Assembly (NCBI GenBank): GCA_964520905.1
Contig: CAZFQL010000010.1
Span: 62,001 to 126,000 of the forward strand
Reading direction: 5' to 3'
Length of the DNA: 64,000 nucleotides
Source of the DNA: JAGVIE01 sp964520905
GTDB lineage: Bacteria > Bacteroidota > Ignavibacteria > UBA10030 > SZUA-254
Shown: piece by piece, positions 1-8,416 of the stretch
Position numbering within the stretch: position 1 is the first letter of the stretch
Layout of the letters: each line of letters starts with the position of its first letter
Translations under genes and position numbers: made by a program
Notes under the pieces: model-generated
Told to the model about the DNA's origin: nothing
The model's database searches: none
Seen by the model: the letters and a program-made list of their open reading frames with translations, nothing else

Positions 1-737
1 TCTGTTTGACGGCAAGCGGAGTTTATCTTTTTAATGATATAGTCGACATAGAAAAGGATAAACTGCATCCAATAAAATCTAAACGGGCACTTCCGTCAGG
101 CAAGCTATCCGTGAAGAATGCGACTGTTGCATCAGCTTTCCTTTTGCTCATAGGTGTTTTCGTTTCGTTTCAGTTGAAATTTGAATTTGGTATCGTACTG
201 TTAGTATATGTTCTCATAAACATCTGGTATACTTACCAGTTAAAAAAGGTGGTCATATTAGATGTAATGACGATAGCGGCTGGATTCGTTTTGCGTGTTA
301 TTGCCGGCGCTGTGCTCATAGGTGTTCCTACATCCGAGTGGTTAATAATTTGTACGATCTTGCTGTCATTATTCCTCGGATTCAGTAAACGTCGGCATGA
401 GATCAAGATACTCGAAAATGGAGCAAACACTCATCGGTCGGTTTTACAACATTACAGCCCATACTTCCTTGATCAGATGATAGGGATTGTCACTGCAACT
501 ACCGTGATGTCGTATGCATTATATACAATTTCGGATGAAACAGTTCATAAATTTGGGACGAAGCATCTTATCTACACTGTGCCGTTTGTTCTGTACGGTA
601 TATTCCGGTATTTATATCTTGTACATAAAAAAGATGAAGGCGGAGATCCCACCCGGTTGGTCTTGACGGATTTACCGCTTCTTTTCAATATCGTATTGTG
701 GATTATCACCGCCTCCATTATTATCTACGGAAAATAA
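1..737 (+). CDS. UbiA-family prenyl-phosphate phosphoribosyltransferase (5' truncated by window)
   Basis: An integral-membrane prenyltransferase of the UbiA superfamily; the 5' end lies outside the window and roughly 50 residues are missing. The visible part keeps the first Asp-rich motif (N-D-I-V-D-I-E-K-D, about residues 10-18 counting from the TTG at 6) followed by a basic KSKRALPSG stretch. Further on is a FLGFSKRRHEI segment. This combination is typical of decaprenyl-phosphate phosphoribosyltransferase-type members, which move phosphoribose from PRPP to a polyprenyl phosphate, rather than of menaquinone MenA. Hydrophobic segments run through the rest of the protein. The DUF362 gene follows after 4 bases, so the two are probably co-transcribed. 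The substrate is not certain; another UbiA activity is possible. Confidence 0.75.
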   Translation, partial: CLTASGVYLFNDIVDIEKDKLHPIKSKRALPSGKLSVKNATVASAFLLLIGVFVSFQLKFEFGIVLLVYVLINIWYTYQLKKVVILDVMTIAAGFVLRVIAGAVLIGVPTSEWLIICTILLSLFLGFSKRRHEIKILENGANTHRSVLQHYSPYFLDQMIGIVTATTVMSYALYTISDETVHKFGTKHLIYTVPFVLYGIFRYLYLVHKKDEGGDPTRLVLTDLPLLFNIVLWIITASIIIYGK

Positions 738-741
738 TATC

Positions 742-1845
742 ATGGCAAAATCAAAAGTAGCGGTCATAAAAACGCATCCCGAAACGATATTCAAAGATAT
801 CGAACAACTGATGAAACTGGCGGGTGTACAAGGGGCTTTAGCAAAAGGAAAAACGACCATCCTTAAAGATAATATCTCATGGCATTTTCCTTTCCCGGCG
901 GCGAATACAACACCATGGCAAATGGAAGGAACCATACTTGCATTGAAGAACGCCGGTTACAACGATCAAGTCTGCGTGCAGAATAAAACGGTTGTTACGA
1001 ATGCATTCAAGGGCGAGGATTTGAATAATTATGTGCCGATCTTCAAACGATATAATATTCCTGTTCTTTATAATTTCAGGGATGAAGATATGCGGTGGAT
1101 CGTCTTCAAACCCAAGGCACGTATGCACGTTCTTAATAAAATATATCCGGAAGGAATCACTATACCGGACTATTTCGAAGGGAAAAATATAGTCCATCTT
1201 CCAACAGTTAAGTGTCATATCTACACGACTACAACCGGCGCGATGAAAAATGCGTTCGGTGGATTGCTTAATACAAAGAGACATTACACACATTCGTGGA
1301 TTCACAGAACGCTTGTCGACTTGCTTGCAATTCAGAAAGAAATCCATTCGGGAATCTTTGCCGTAATGGATGGTACCACAGTAGGTAATGGTCCCGGTCC
1401 ACGAACGATGTTTCCCGTAGTCAAGGATTATATGCTTGCCAGTTCTGATCAGGTCGCAATTGATGCGGTAGCCGCGAAAATGATGGGCTTCGATCCGATG
1501 AGTCTCGAGTACATCAATGTTGCCCACAACGATAAACTAGGGGTAGGGGATATAAGAGATATCGAAATTGTAGGCAGTGATATATCGAATGAATCATGGG
1601 GATTCTCAGTCGGGAACAATGCTGTTAGCTTATTTGGCAACCTTGCATGGTTCGGTCCGCTAAAGTTTATGCAGAAACTTTTCTTTCACACTCCGATGGT
1701 GCATATGTTCGTTTTCGGCTCTGAAGTTTATCACGATTTTTACCGCTGGCCCATAAAAGACCGGAAAGTATTCGAAGACTGGAAACGCACGACCCATTGG
1801 GGACAACTCTTCGAAAAATACAGATCTGGCGAGATATGGAGATAA
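742..1845 (+). CDS. DUF362 domain protein
   Basis: A 367-residue protein recognisable as DUF362 by its opening SKVAVIKTHP segment, the conserved HLPTVKCHIYTTTTGAMKN stretch near residues 153-171, and the later AVMDGTTVGNGPGPR and SSDQVAIDAVAAKMMGFDP stretches. No ferredoxin-type Cys clusters are seen, unlike some DUF362 proteins. The start is the ATG four bases after the UbiA stop, which suggests one operon. The biochemical role of the family is not established, so none is assigned here. The end is followed by 88 bases without a visible gene before the transporter. Confidence 0.8.
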   Translation: MAKSKVAVIKTHPETIFKDIEQLMKLAGVQGALAKGKTTILKDNISWHFPFPAANTTPWQMEGTILALKNAGYNDQVCVQNKTVVTNAFKGEDLNNYVPIFKRYNIPVLYNFRDEDMRWIVFKPKARMHVLNKIYPEGITIPDYFEGKNIVHLPTVKCHIYTTTTGAMKNAFGGLLNTKRHYTHSWIHRTLVDLLAIQKEIHSGIFAVMDGTTVGNGPGPRTMFPVVKDYMLASSDQVAIDAVAAKMMGFDPMSLEYINVAHNDKLGVGDIRDIEIVGSDISNESWGFSVGNNAVSLFGNLAWFGPLKFMQKLFFHTPMVHMFVFGSEVYHDFYRWPIKDRKVFEDWKRTTHWGQLFEKYRSGEIWR

Positions 1846-1933
1846 AGAGCGGATGCTCTTGATAAATATTCTCCATACCTTTCTCGTTCACAGATTGTCT
1901 AGTAATCATCAGAAATAATAAATTATTTTAACT

Positions 1934-2839
1934 TTGTCAACGCAACGTAAGTCGGAATTTTATCTTTTATTAGTCACTATCATCTGGGGGAGTACATTCG
2001 TAATTTCAAAAGCTCTTCTGGATCATGCATCGCCATTATTTTACTGCGGTGTTAGGTTTCTGTTTGCGGCGGGAATTGTTTTAGCGTTTTATTACCGGAG
2101 AGTGAGCGTCATTCCTTTATCGACAATCATCAAAGGATCCGTTTTAGGAGGTTTGTTGTTTCTCGGTTTTGCGCTTCAGACAATCGGATTACAATATACA
2201 ACAGCGTCAAAGAATGCGTTCTTTACAGGAATGTTGGTTGTATTGACACCAATTGTACATTATTCCGTCCAGAACATTTTAAAGCTTGTTCGGAAGCCGC
2301 TAAAGTATGGAAACATTTTTGGCGTTGTCTGTGCTGCCATTGGATTATATTTACTGACGTCACCATCTGGTGGAGCATTCAACGTGGGCGATGCGTTGAC
2401 GCTCGGTTGTGCGCTGATGTTCGCATTATACATCGTGTATCTTGATTTCGCTTCATCCGAACCTGATAAACTGCAGCTTACCTATGTACAATTCGTTTTT
2501 TGTGGAATCCTCGGGTTATTGTCGGCATGGTTTTTTGAAGATATCAGAATGGAATTCACTCCGAATTTTATCTGGTCGCTTCTCTATCTCACAATCTTTG
2601 CAACTGTAATAGCCATGTGGGTGCAGAATCAATTTCAGGGCTATACTACACCTACGCGCGCGGCTGTGATCTTTTCTCTTGAACCTGTTATCGCCGCGAT
2701 ATTTGCTTATTATGTCAGAGGTGAAAATATTGGTATGCTTGGCATCGTAGGCGGGGCTTTTATAATGACAGGATTGCTTCTATCGGAATTCTCAGATTAT
2801 ATTCCGGGCTTAAAGCAAAGCGTGGTTAGAGAAACATAA
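1934..2839 (+). CDS. EamA/DMT-family transporter
   Basis: A 301-residue membrane protein with about ten hydrophobic segments arranged as two EamA repeats. The first repeat opens with LVTIIWGSTFVISKALL; the second ends in the typical SLEPVIAAIFAYYVRGENIG stretch. The family exports or imports small metabolites such as amino acids or nucleotide sugars across the inner membrane; the substrate cannot be read from sequence. The start is a TTG with no clear Shine-Dalgarno sequence, and no better in-frame start exists close by. It is the last plus-strand gene before a stretch of minus-strand genes. Confidence 0.85.
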   Translation: MSTQRKSEFYLLLVTIIWGSTFVISKALLDHASPLFYCGVRFLFAAGIVLAFYYRRVSVIPLSTIIKGSVLGGLLFLGFALQTIGLQYTTASKNAFFTGMLVVLTPIVHYSVQNILKLVRKPLKYGNIFGVVCAAIGLYLLTSPSGGAFNVGDALTLGCALMFALYIVYLDFASSEPDKLQLTYVQFVFCGILGLLSAWFFEDIRMEFTPNFIWSLLYLTIFATVIAMWVQNQFQGYTTPTRAAVIFSLEPVIAAIFAYYVRGENIGMLGIVGGAFIMTGLLLSEFSDYIPGLKQSVVRET

Positions 2840-2851
2840 ATCTACTTTAAA

Positions 2852-3365
2852 TTATTTACGGTTATCTTGCAATCCCATGACTGTCGGGAAGATATCGATT
2901 TGTCCGCCAAGGCATGAAAAATGTTAAGCGCTTGTTAGGATATATGGCGCATAAATGATAAGCAGCGTATGATGATAGGAGAGAGGCATATCATAGATAT
3001 TATTCTCGGTAACACTGCCATGGTCGGCAATGAAAACGAATATTGTGTTGCGAAACCATTCCTGATGCGATGCTAATTTAATAAACTGTTCAATCGGCCA
3101 ATCGGCATACTCGACTATCTGGTGTTGCATATCATTCGAACGAGGGTGAAATGGAACATCCTCCGGAATGATAAGCGGTCCATGGTCGCTTGCAGTCATG
3201 TAAGCGGCGAAGAACGGTTTTCCATCCCTAAAAAGATCATTGAGTTTGGGGGTCGAAAACTCGAACATATAATCGTCAGGAACCCCAAGCGTACTCAATA
3301 CTTTTTCCGATGGATAGTCTTTTTAGCGAAACGATATGCTTGGGCAGATGTTTCAACAAATTAGA
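2852..3365 (-). pseudogene. remnant of a membrane sulfatase / LTA-synthase-like protein
   Basis: The longest open piece (3298 down to 2924, 124 codons) encodes the C-terminal half of a sulfatase-type alkaline-phosphatase-fold domain, including FFAAYMTASDHGPL and TIFVFIADHG. The N-terminal catalytic half and membrane segments are absent. In the same frame after the TAA at 2926-2924 the homology continues as LGGQIDIFPTVMGLQ up to a second stop at about 2852, so at least one stop codon is premature. Upstream of 3298 the coding sense continues (SEKVLSTLGVPDD) back to an in-frame stop near 3325. A second frame then carries plausible coding sequence, which suggests a frameshift. It is best read as a decayed gene fragment. 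Confidence 0.75.
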
Positions 3366-3372
3366 GATAGTA

Positions 3373-4728
3373 TTATCGATTAATCTTCAACTCTTTTATT
3401 CTGCGGTAGAGTGTCGGCAGACTGATTTTCAGCTCACGCGCGGTTTTTTCTTTATCGTGATTATTTCGATGCAGTGATGCGATGATGTATTGGCGGGTTA
3501 ATTCATTCATTGCGCTTTCGAGTGAGTGTCCGCCATTTAACATGTGAAGCGGCTGGGAAGTGTGGACCGAGTCGGGGAGATCGGAAACTGTGATGAAATC
3601 TCCCTTGCAAAAAATTAGCGCTCGCTCAATGATATTCTCAAGTTCACGGATTTCGCCCTTCCATTCATGCTGCATTAAACGGCGCATTACTTCATTATCA
3701 ACACCTTTGATTGTTTTCCGATTCTGACTGCGGTACTTCTCAACAAAATGCTCTACAAGCAAAGGGATATCGTCTCCGCGCTCGATAAGAGGAGGGAGGT
3801 GAATATTAACAACGTCGAGCCGGTAGAACAAATCTTCCCTAAATCTGCCCGCCTCGACTTCTTTGCGTAAGTCTTTGTTCGTTGAAGCAAGAATTCGAAC
3901 ATCCACATTTATCGAATTTGGGACACCTACCGGAATTATTTCCTTTTGCTCGATTGCTCGCAATAATTTCACCTGAAGTTGTAACGGCATCTCGCTTATT
4001 TCGTCAAGATATAAAGTTCCTCCGTCTGCAGCTTTGAAGTAACCGATTTTATCTGCAACTGCGCCGGTGAACGCGCCCCTCTTATGCCCGAAGAGTTCAC
4101 TCTCGATAAGAGTTTCAGAAATCGCGCCGCAATTCACTACTACAAATGGTTGTGTATTGCGCAGACTGTTGAAATGGAGCGCACGGGCAACAAGCTCTTT
4201 ACCCGTTCCGCTTTTACCTGTAATCAAAACCGTGCTGTCGGTTGGCGACACCATCGAGATCATCTGGAATACTCTCTGCATAGCCGAACTTTTCCCGATG
4301 ATGTTCGCAAAATTAAATTCCTGATGAAGCTCACGTCGAAGAATCTGATTTTCGAGAGAAAGTTTTTTATATCCGAGAAGCCGTCGGATTCGGAGGATAA
4401 GATCGTCGAAATCAATCGGTTTAAGTATGTAATCGCTTGCGCCTTTGCGTAATGCCGATATTGCAGTATCAAGTGAGCCGTACGCAGTGATCAAAACTAC
4501 CGATGTTTGCGGACTCAAATGCATTGCCTTATCGAGGAGTTCGATTCCTTTCATCTCAGGCATCTCGAGATCTGTGATAAGAAGATCGAACGTGTCTTCA
4601 AGCAGTTTTTGATACGCTTCACTGCCGTTCGATGCTTCTACAACCGAGTAACCTTCTTTATTCAATATGAAGGACATCGATTCACGAATTATTTTTTCGT
4701 CGTCAACTACTAATATTCTATCTGCCAT
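3373..4728 (-). CDS. NtrC-family sigma-54 response regulator
   Basis: A 451-residue cytoplasmic activator with three domains. The receiver covers residues 1-115 with phospho-acceptor Asp53 in LLITDLEMP. The AAA+ sigma-54 interaction domain spans about 143-370. The Fis-type helix-turn-helix is at the C terminus (EKTARELKISLPTLYRRIKEL). The Walker A reads GKSGTGKE (Lys where most members have Glu), the sigma-54 contact loop GAFTGA is intact, and Walker B lies near DEISEMPLQLQ. It is expected to drive transcription from -24/-12 promoters after phosphorylation by the kinase encoded 20 bases upstream (4749-6251). The target genes are not evident in the window. Confidence 0.93.
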   Translation of the reverse strand: MADRILVVDDEKIIRESMSFILNKEGYSVVEASNGSEAYQKLLEDTFDLLITDLEMPEMKGIELLDKAMHLSPQTSVVLITAYGSLDTAISALRKGASDYILKPIDFDDLILRIRRLLGYKKLSLENQILRRELHQEFNFANIIGKSSAMQRVFQMISMVSPTDSTVLITGKSGTGKELVARALHFNSLRNTQPFVVVNCGAISETLIESELFGHKRGAFTGAVADKIGYFKAADGGTLYLDEISEMPLQLQVKLLRAIEQKEIIPVGVPNSINVDVRILASTNKDLRKEVEAGRFREDLFYRLDVVNIHLPPLIERGDDIPLLVEHFVEKYRSQNRKTIKGVDNEVMRRLMQHEWKGEIRELENIIERALIFCKGDFITVSDLPDSVHTSQPLHMLNGGHSLESAMNELTRQYIIASLHRNNHDKEKTARELKISLPTLYRRIKELKINR

Positions 4729-4748
4729 TATTTTCTTTTTAGAGAATC

Positions 4749-6251
4749 CTATGATTGAGCGGGAAGGCGGATTGTGAATGTTGTACCTCTTCCCTCTATG
4801 CTTTTTACCCTAATTTCACCCCGGAAGCTTTTGATTATTCCATAACTTACCCAAAGTCCGAGGCCAGTACCCTCGCCGACTTTTTTCGTCGTATAAAATG
4901 GCTCGAATATTTTCCCAAGATCTTCCTGTCGTATTCCCTTGCCATTGTCTTCTATCATTATTAACAATGAATCGTCCGTAAGCGTTGAACTGACATTGAT
5001 TGTTTTAGATACCTTGTATGGAAAAGCCCCGGGCGTCTGATCCAGAAGAGCATCGGTAGCATTAAGCAATAAATTGATGAATACCTGCTCGATCTGATCG
5101 GGCACTAGAGGTAGAAGCGGAAGATTATCTTCGAGCGCTGAATTGAAGGAGATATCTTTTGCTTTCTTGCTTACCTTGATAATCTCAATCGCGTCAAGGA
5201 TCACTTTATTGATATCGGTAAGCTGAACTTCATAAGTAGAACGCCGGGAGAAATCGACGAGGTCGCGGATGATACGTGATATGCGCGTGATCTGGCTTTT
5301 GATCAGTTCGAGTTTCTCTTGAGTAAATTCATCATCATTAGTTCGCTGGATGACCTGGACGAGAGAGGATATCGATGCTAACGGATTTCCTACCTCGTGA
5401 GCAAGACCCGCGGCAAGCATACCTATGCTTTCCATTTTCTGCGCATGAATCAGTTGTTGTTCAAGGTATTTCTGGTCGGACAAATCGCGATGAATACCAA
5501 AGTAACCGACGACTTTTCTATCGTTGTTTACAATAGGTGAGATCAGGAGCTGTGTGAAGAATGGCTCGCCGGTGCGTTTTTTATTTTCAACTTCTCCGAC
5601 CCAAACTTTTCCGGCAGATATATTCTGCCACATTTTTTGCCAGAACCCATGCGGATGTTTGTTGCTGCTAAAAATGTTCGGATTCTTCCCGAGTACTTCC
5701 TCTTTCGGATAACCGCTGGCGCGCTCGAAAGCAGGATTCACATATATTATTTTACCATCAGGGTCGGTGATTTCTATCGGGTTAACCGTATACTGTGCGA
5801 GATTTGTGAAACGAAGCAGATCGAGTTCTTGTTTTTTCCTATCGGAAATATCGCGCGCAACGACGAGACATCCTTTTTTTGACGAATTAATATCGAACGG
5901 GAGTGCATTGAGACAGAGTTCGACACTTAATGGTACTTTATTCAATTGCTCTATCTCAGCTTCAATCCTGATTGTTTTATCATCGCTTAGAACATCTTTT
6001 AGATTATCTTCAAAGTATTGTCGGATATTCTTTGTTAAAAAGAATGAGAATGGAAGACTGACTGGTGATTCATGCAAGCCATTAATAACCGCGAGTCCCT
6101 TTTGATTTGCTTCGATGAGCGTTCCTTTATCGGAGACAATAAAGCACATATCCGGGAAAGCGTTGCAAATATCCATCCAATTACACTGATAAGTATGGGA
6201 TTTTTGAATAGTATTTTCAGGTCGACGAGATTTCAATTTGTCGTTTTTCAT
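4749..6251 (-). CDS. PAS-domain sensor histidine kinase
   Basis: A 500-residue kinase without membrane segments, so a cytoplasmic sensor. A first PAS-like region (about 25-140) is followed by a clear PAS/PAC domain (about 150-265, with NPIEITDPDGKIIYVNPAF). A HisKA helix carries the phospho-His in GLAHEVGNPLAS (about residue 285). The HATPase domain has the N box NLLLNATDAL, the DNGKGI box and the EGTGLGLWVSYGI lid. The architecture matches NtrB-type kinases. It lies 20 bases upstream of the NtrC-like regulator and is almost certainly its partner. The gene starts in a 174-base divergent region shared with the acylphosphatase gene, the likely promoter region for both directions. Confidence 0.92.
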   Translation of the reverse strand: MKNDKLKSRRPENTIQKSHTYQCNWMDICNAFPDMCFIVSDKGTLIEANQKGLAVINGLHESPVSLPFSFFLTKNIRQYFEDNLKDVLSDDKTIRIEAEIEQLNKVPLSVELCLNALPFDINSSKKGCLVVARDISDRKKQELDLLRFTNLAQYTVNPIEITDPDGKIIYVNPAFERASGYPKEEVLGKNPNIFSSNKHPHGFWQKMWQNISAGKVWVGEVENKKRTGEPFFTQLLISPIVNNDRKVVGYFGIHRDLSDQKYLEQQLIHAQKMESIGMLAAGLAHEVGNPLASISSLVQVIQRTNDDEFTQEKLELIKSQITRISRIIRDLVDFSRRSTYEVQLTDINKVILDAIEIIKVSKKAKDISFNSALEDNLPLLPLVPDQIEQVFINLLLNATDALLDQTPGAFPYKVSKTINVSSTLTDDSLLIMIEDNGKGIRQEDLGKIFEPFYTTKKVGEGTGLGLWVSYGIIKSFRGEIRVKSIEGRGTTFTIRLPAQS

Positions 6252-6425
6252 CTATATTGAGAGATCAGAACATTAGTTTACATTTGAATATACTCTTCAG
6301 GTACACTAATTTCAAATTTGAAAAAGGCGGTAAGAAATCCGACTCATTTTTAAGAAGACGTTTCAATATTGAATATGTTTGACTTTGAATCAATTTCCTC
6401 GTATTTTTTTTATGAAAGAAACGGC

Positions 6426-6698
6426 ATGGAAGTCAGCGCACGCATAATAGTTAACGGTATGGTACAGGGAGTCGGTTTCAGATTTTTTGTTTTTAGGCAA
6501 GCTACAAAATTAGGACTTAGCGGCTTTACGAAAAATTTGTATAATGGAGATGTTGAAATAGAGGTCAGCGGCGATAGAGCTTTCATAGAAGAGTTGATCC
6601 GGGAAGTAAAGATCGGACCTCGAGCGGCACAAATAACAGATGTTAAAATAAAATGGATACAACCTGTTCTGCACTTTAATAATTTTGAGATAAGATAG
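6426..6698 (+). CDS. acyP: acylphosphatase
   Basis: A 90-residue small cytoplasmic enzyme that hydrolyses acyl phosphates such as 1,3-bisphosphoglycerate or carbamoyl phosphate. The two catalytic residues are present: Arg19 in the GMVQGVGFRFFV loop and Asn37 in GFTKNLYNGDVEIEV, with the family's 18-residue spacing. The open frame extends upstream to 6369, but the ATG at 6426 gives the usual 90-odd residues, so it is preferred. ispF starts 3 bases after the stop, indicating co-transcription. Confidence 0.92.
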   Translation: MEVSARIIVNGMVQGVGFRFFVFRQATKLGLSGFTKNLYNGDVEIEVSGDRAFIEELIREVKIGPRAAQITDVKIKWIQPVLHFNNFEIR

Positions 6699-6701
6699 AT
6701 T

Positions 6702-7199
6702 ATGGATGTACGCTTCGGTATAGGGTATGATGTTCACAGGTTAGTGACTAATCGAAAGTTAATTCTTGGCGGTGTTGAAATTCCATACCTGAAAGGATTA
6801 GTCGGTCACTCCGATGCCGACGTGTTATGTCATGCATTCGCCGATGCCTTATTGGGTGCCGCGGCGCTTGGCGATATAGGTAAGCATTTTCCCGATACAG
6901 ATCCGCGCTTCAAAGATATTTCCAGCCTGGTTTTGCTTCGTCACGTTGGCGGCTTGGTGCGGTCGAATAATTTCGAAATCATTAATGTTGATTCAACGTT
7001 GTTGCTCCAACAGCCCAAGATTAATCCATACGTCAAGAAAATGCGTGAGAATATTGCACAGGCTTTGGGTTTGCACATGAATCAGGTATCTGTGAAGGCG
7101 ACTACGAATGAAGAACTCGGTTATATCGGTATGGGTGACGGCGCTGCCGCATATGCCGTTGCTTCTATCCGTTCAATCAATCTGAATCTCGGTCTATAA
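6702..7199 (+). CDS. ispF: 2-C-methyl-D-erythritol 2,4-cyclodiphosphate synthase
   Basis: A 165-residue enzyme of the non-mevalonate isoprenoid pathway. It cyclises 4-diphosphocytidyl-methylerythritol 2-phosphate with loss of CMP. The divalent-metal ligands Asp10 and His12 (GIGYDVHRL) and His44 (GHSDADVLCHA) are all in place. The C-terminal ATTNEELGYIGMGDGAAAYAV stretch is characteristic. Its length is close to the usual 156-160 residues. It lies directly behind acyP and before a DedA gene, in a run of closely spaced plus-strand genes. Confidence 0.96.
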   Translation: MDVRFGIGYDVHRLVTNRKLILGGVEIPYLKGLVGHSDADVLCHAFADALLGAAALGDIGKHFPDTDPRFKDISSLVLLRHVGGLVRSNNFEIINVDSTLLLQQPKINPYVKKMRENIAQALGLHMNQVSVKATTNEELGYIGMGDGAAAYAVASIRSINLNLGL

Positions 7200-7211
7200 T
7201 CTCAATCCCCC

Positions 7212-7823
7212 TTGAATGAATTCATCCAATACCTCTCGACAGTTGATCCAGTCTGGATATATGCAATAATATTTTTTGTCGCATTCATCGAGAATCTATT
7301 TCCACCCGCGCCAAGCGATGTTTTAGTAGTATTCGGCGGCGCCCTGGCGGCTATGGAGCGAGGTCATTTCTTAGCCGCATTCATAGCAGGTACATTCGGG
7401 GCAACATTGGGCTTTATGACTATGTACGGAATCGGAAAGTGGTTCGGAGAAAGAATTCTGGAAAAAGGAAAAATAAAATTCATCAAACTTGAGACATTGC
7501 ATAAGTTCGAAAAATGGTTTACCAAGTATGGACTCTGGCTGATCGTTGCTAATAGATTCCTTACCGGAACCAGAGCTATCGTTTCTTTCTTTGCCGGAAT
7601 GTCCGAATTAGATTTTAAGATGACAACAATTTTGTCGTTCGTCAGTTCGTCGCTGTGGTACGCTATACTCGTAACAGCCGGGTATTCGTTAGGGAAGCAT
7701 TGGGAAAGAATCGGTTTTTACTTGAAAACTTACAGCATAGCTATTACGACATTGGTTATTATCGGCATAACAATAACTGTTATCAGGTATTATATTCAAA
7801 AACGTAAAAACCAGAAATCATAA
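7212..7823 (+). CDS. DedA-family membrane protein
   Basis: A 203-residue inner-membrane protein of the DedA/SNARE-associated (VTT) family, whose members take part in lipid-carrier recycling and envelope homeostasis. The conserved signature ENLFPPAPSDVLVVFGG sits near residue 26 and the FxGTRAxVSFFAG segment (RFLTGTRAIVSFFAG) near residue 118. The start is a TTG shortly after ispF with no strong ribosome site. The stop TAA shares its last A with the ATG of the next gene, a PAP2 phosphatase, so translation is probably coupled. Pairing with a PAP2 enzyme supports a role in undecaprenyl-phosphate or phospholipid turnover, though this is inferred. Confidence 0.88.
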   Translation: MNEFIQYLSTVDPVWIYAIIFFVAFIENLFPPAPSDVLVVFGGALAAMERGHFLAAFIAGTFGATLGFMTMYGIGKWFGERILEKGKIKFIKLETLHKFEKWFTKYGLWLIVANRFLTGTRAIVSFFAGMSELDFKMTTILSFVSSSLWYAILVTAGYSLGKHWERIGFYLKTYSIAITTLVIIGITITVIRYYIQKRKNQKS

Positions 7824-8416
7824 TGGTTGATTTTATTTACAACATTGACCGGGCAATTTTTATATTTTGCAATCAAACTTTGGCAAATCCGATTTTCGAT
7901 TTCGTGATGCCACCTTTGACCAACTGGAATCAATCATGGTTCGGATTAACGTTAGTCAGTGGATTATGGCTGCTGCTATTCTGGAAAGGAGGAAAGAAGG
8001 GCAGGATATTCTGCCTTTTACTTATTCCATTAATTCTTCTAAGCGATCAGATTAGCAGCACAGTGATTAAACCTCTTTTTGCCCGACCAAGGCCCTGCCA
8101 TCTTATTAATGGGTTACCTGTTATAGAAAACATTCATCTCCTTGTCACATGTGGTGCGGGATACTCATTTCCGTCATCCCATGCTGTAAATAATTTTGCG
8201 TTTGCTACATTCATCTCTTTTTACTACCGTCGATGGTCGTGGTTGGCTTTCACGTATGCCGGCATTATGGGCTTTTCCCGAATCAGCGTCGGCGTACATT
8301 ATCCATCGGATGTGCTTGGAGGAATAGCAGTCGGCGTCTTCTGTGCTTTTATAATTATTATGATGTGGGAAAGTTTATCGAAAACATATCCGGCTTTATC
8401 TATCGGCAGAAAATGA
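7823..8416 (+). CDS. PAP2-family membrane phosphatase
   Basis: A 197-residue membrane phosphatase. All three PAP2 motifs are visible: KPLFARPRP, then FPSSH in YSFPSSHAVNNF, then SRISVGVHYPSDVLGG. Enzymes of this group dephosphorylate undecaprenyl pyrophosphate, phosphatidic acid or phosphatidylglycerol phosphate at the outer face of the inner membrane; which one cannot be decided here. The ATG overlaps the DedA stop by one base and its TGA overlaps the lnt ATG (ATGA at 8413), so DedA, PAP2 and Lnt form a coupled envelope-lipid unit. Confidence 0.9.
   Translation: MVDFIYNIDRAIFIFCNQTLANPIFDFVMPPLTNWNQSWFGLTLVSGLWLLLFWKGGKKGRIFCLLLIPLILLSDQISSTVIKPLFARPRPCHLINGLPVIENIHLLVTCGAGYSFPSSHAVNNFAFATFISFYYRRWSWLAFTYAGIMGFSRISVGVHYPSDVLGGIAVGVFCAFIIIMMWESLSKTYPALSIGRK

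Noticed and set aside
877..1527. Long minus-strand open frame (216 codons) opposite the DUF362 gene
   Set aside because: It lies wholly inside a recognised coding region on the other strand and its translation shows no family features; the DUF362 reading is clearly the real one.
8233..8412. Extended upstream start for lnt
   Set aside because: The extra 60 codons fall inside the PAP2 gene and encode nothing Lnt-like; the ATG at 8413 overlapping the PAP2 stop gives the normal protein.
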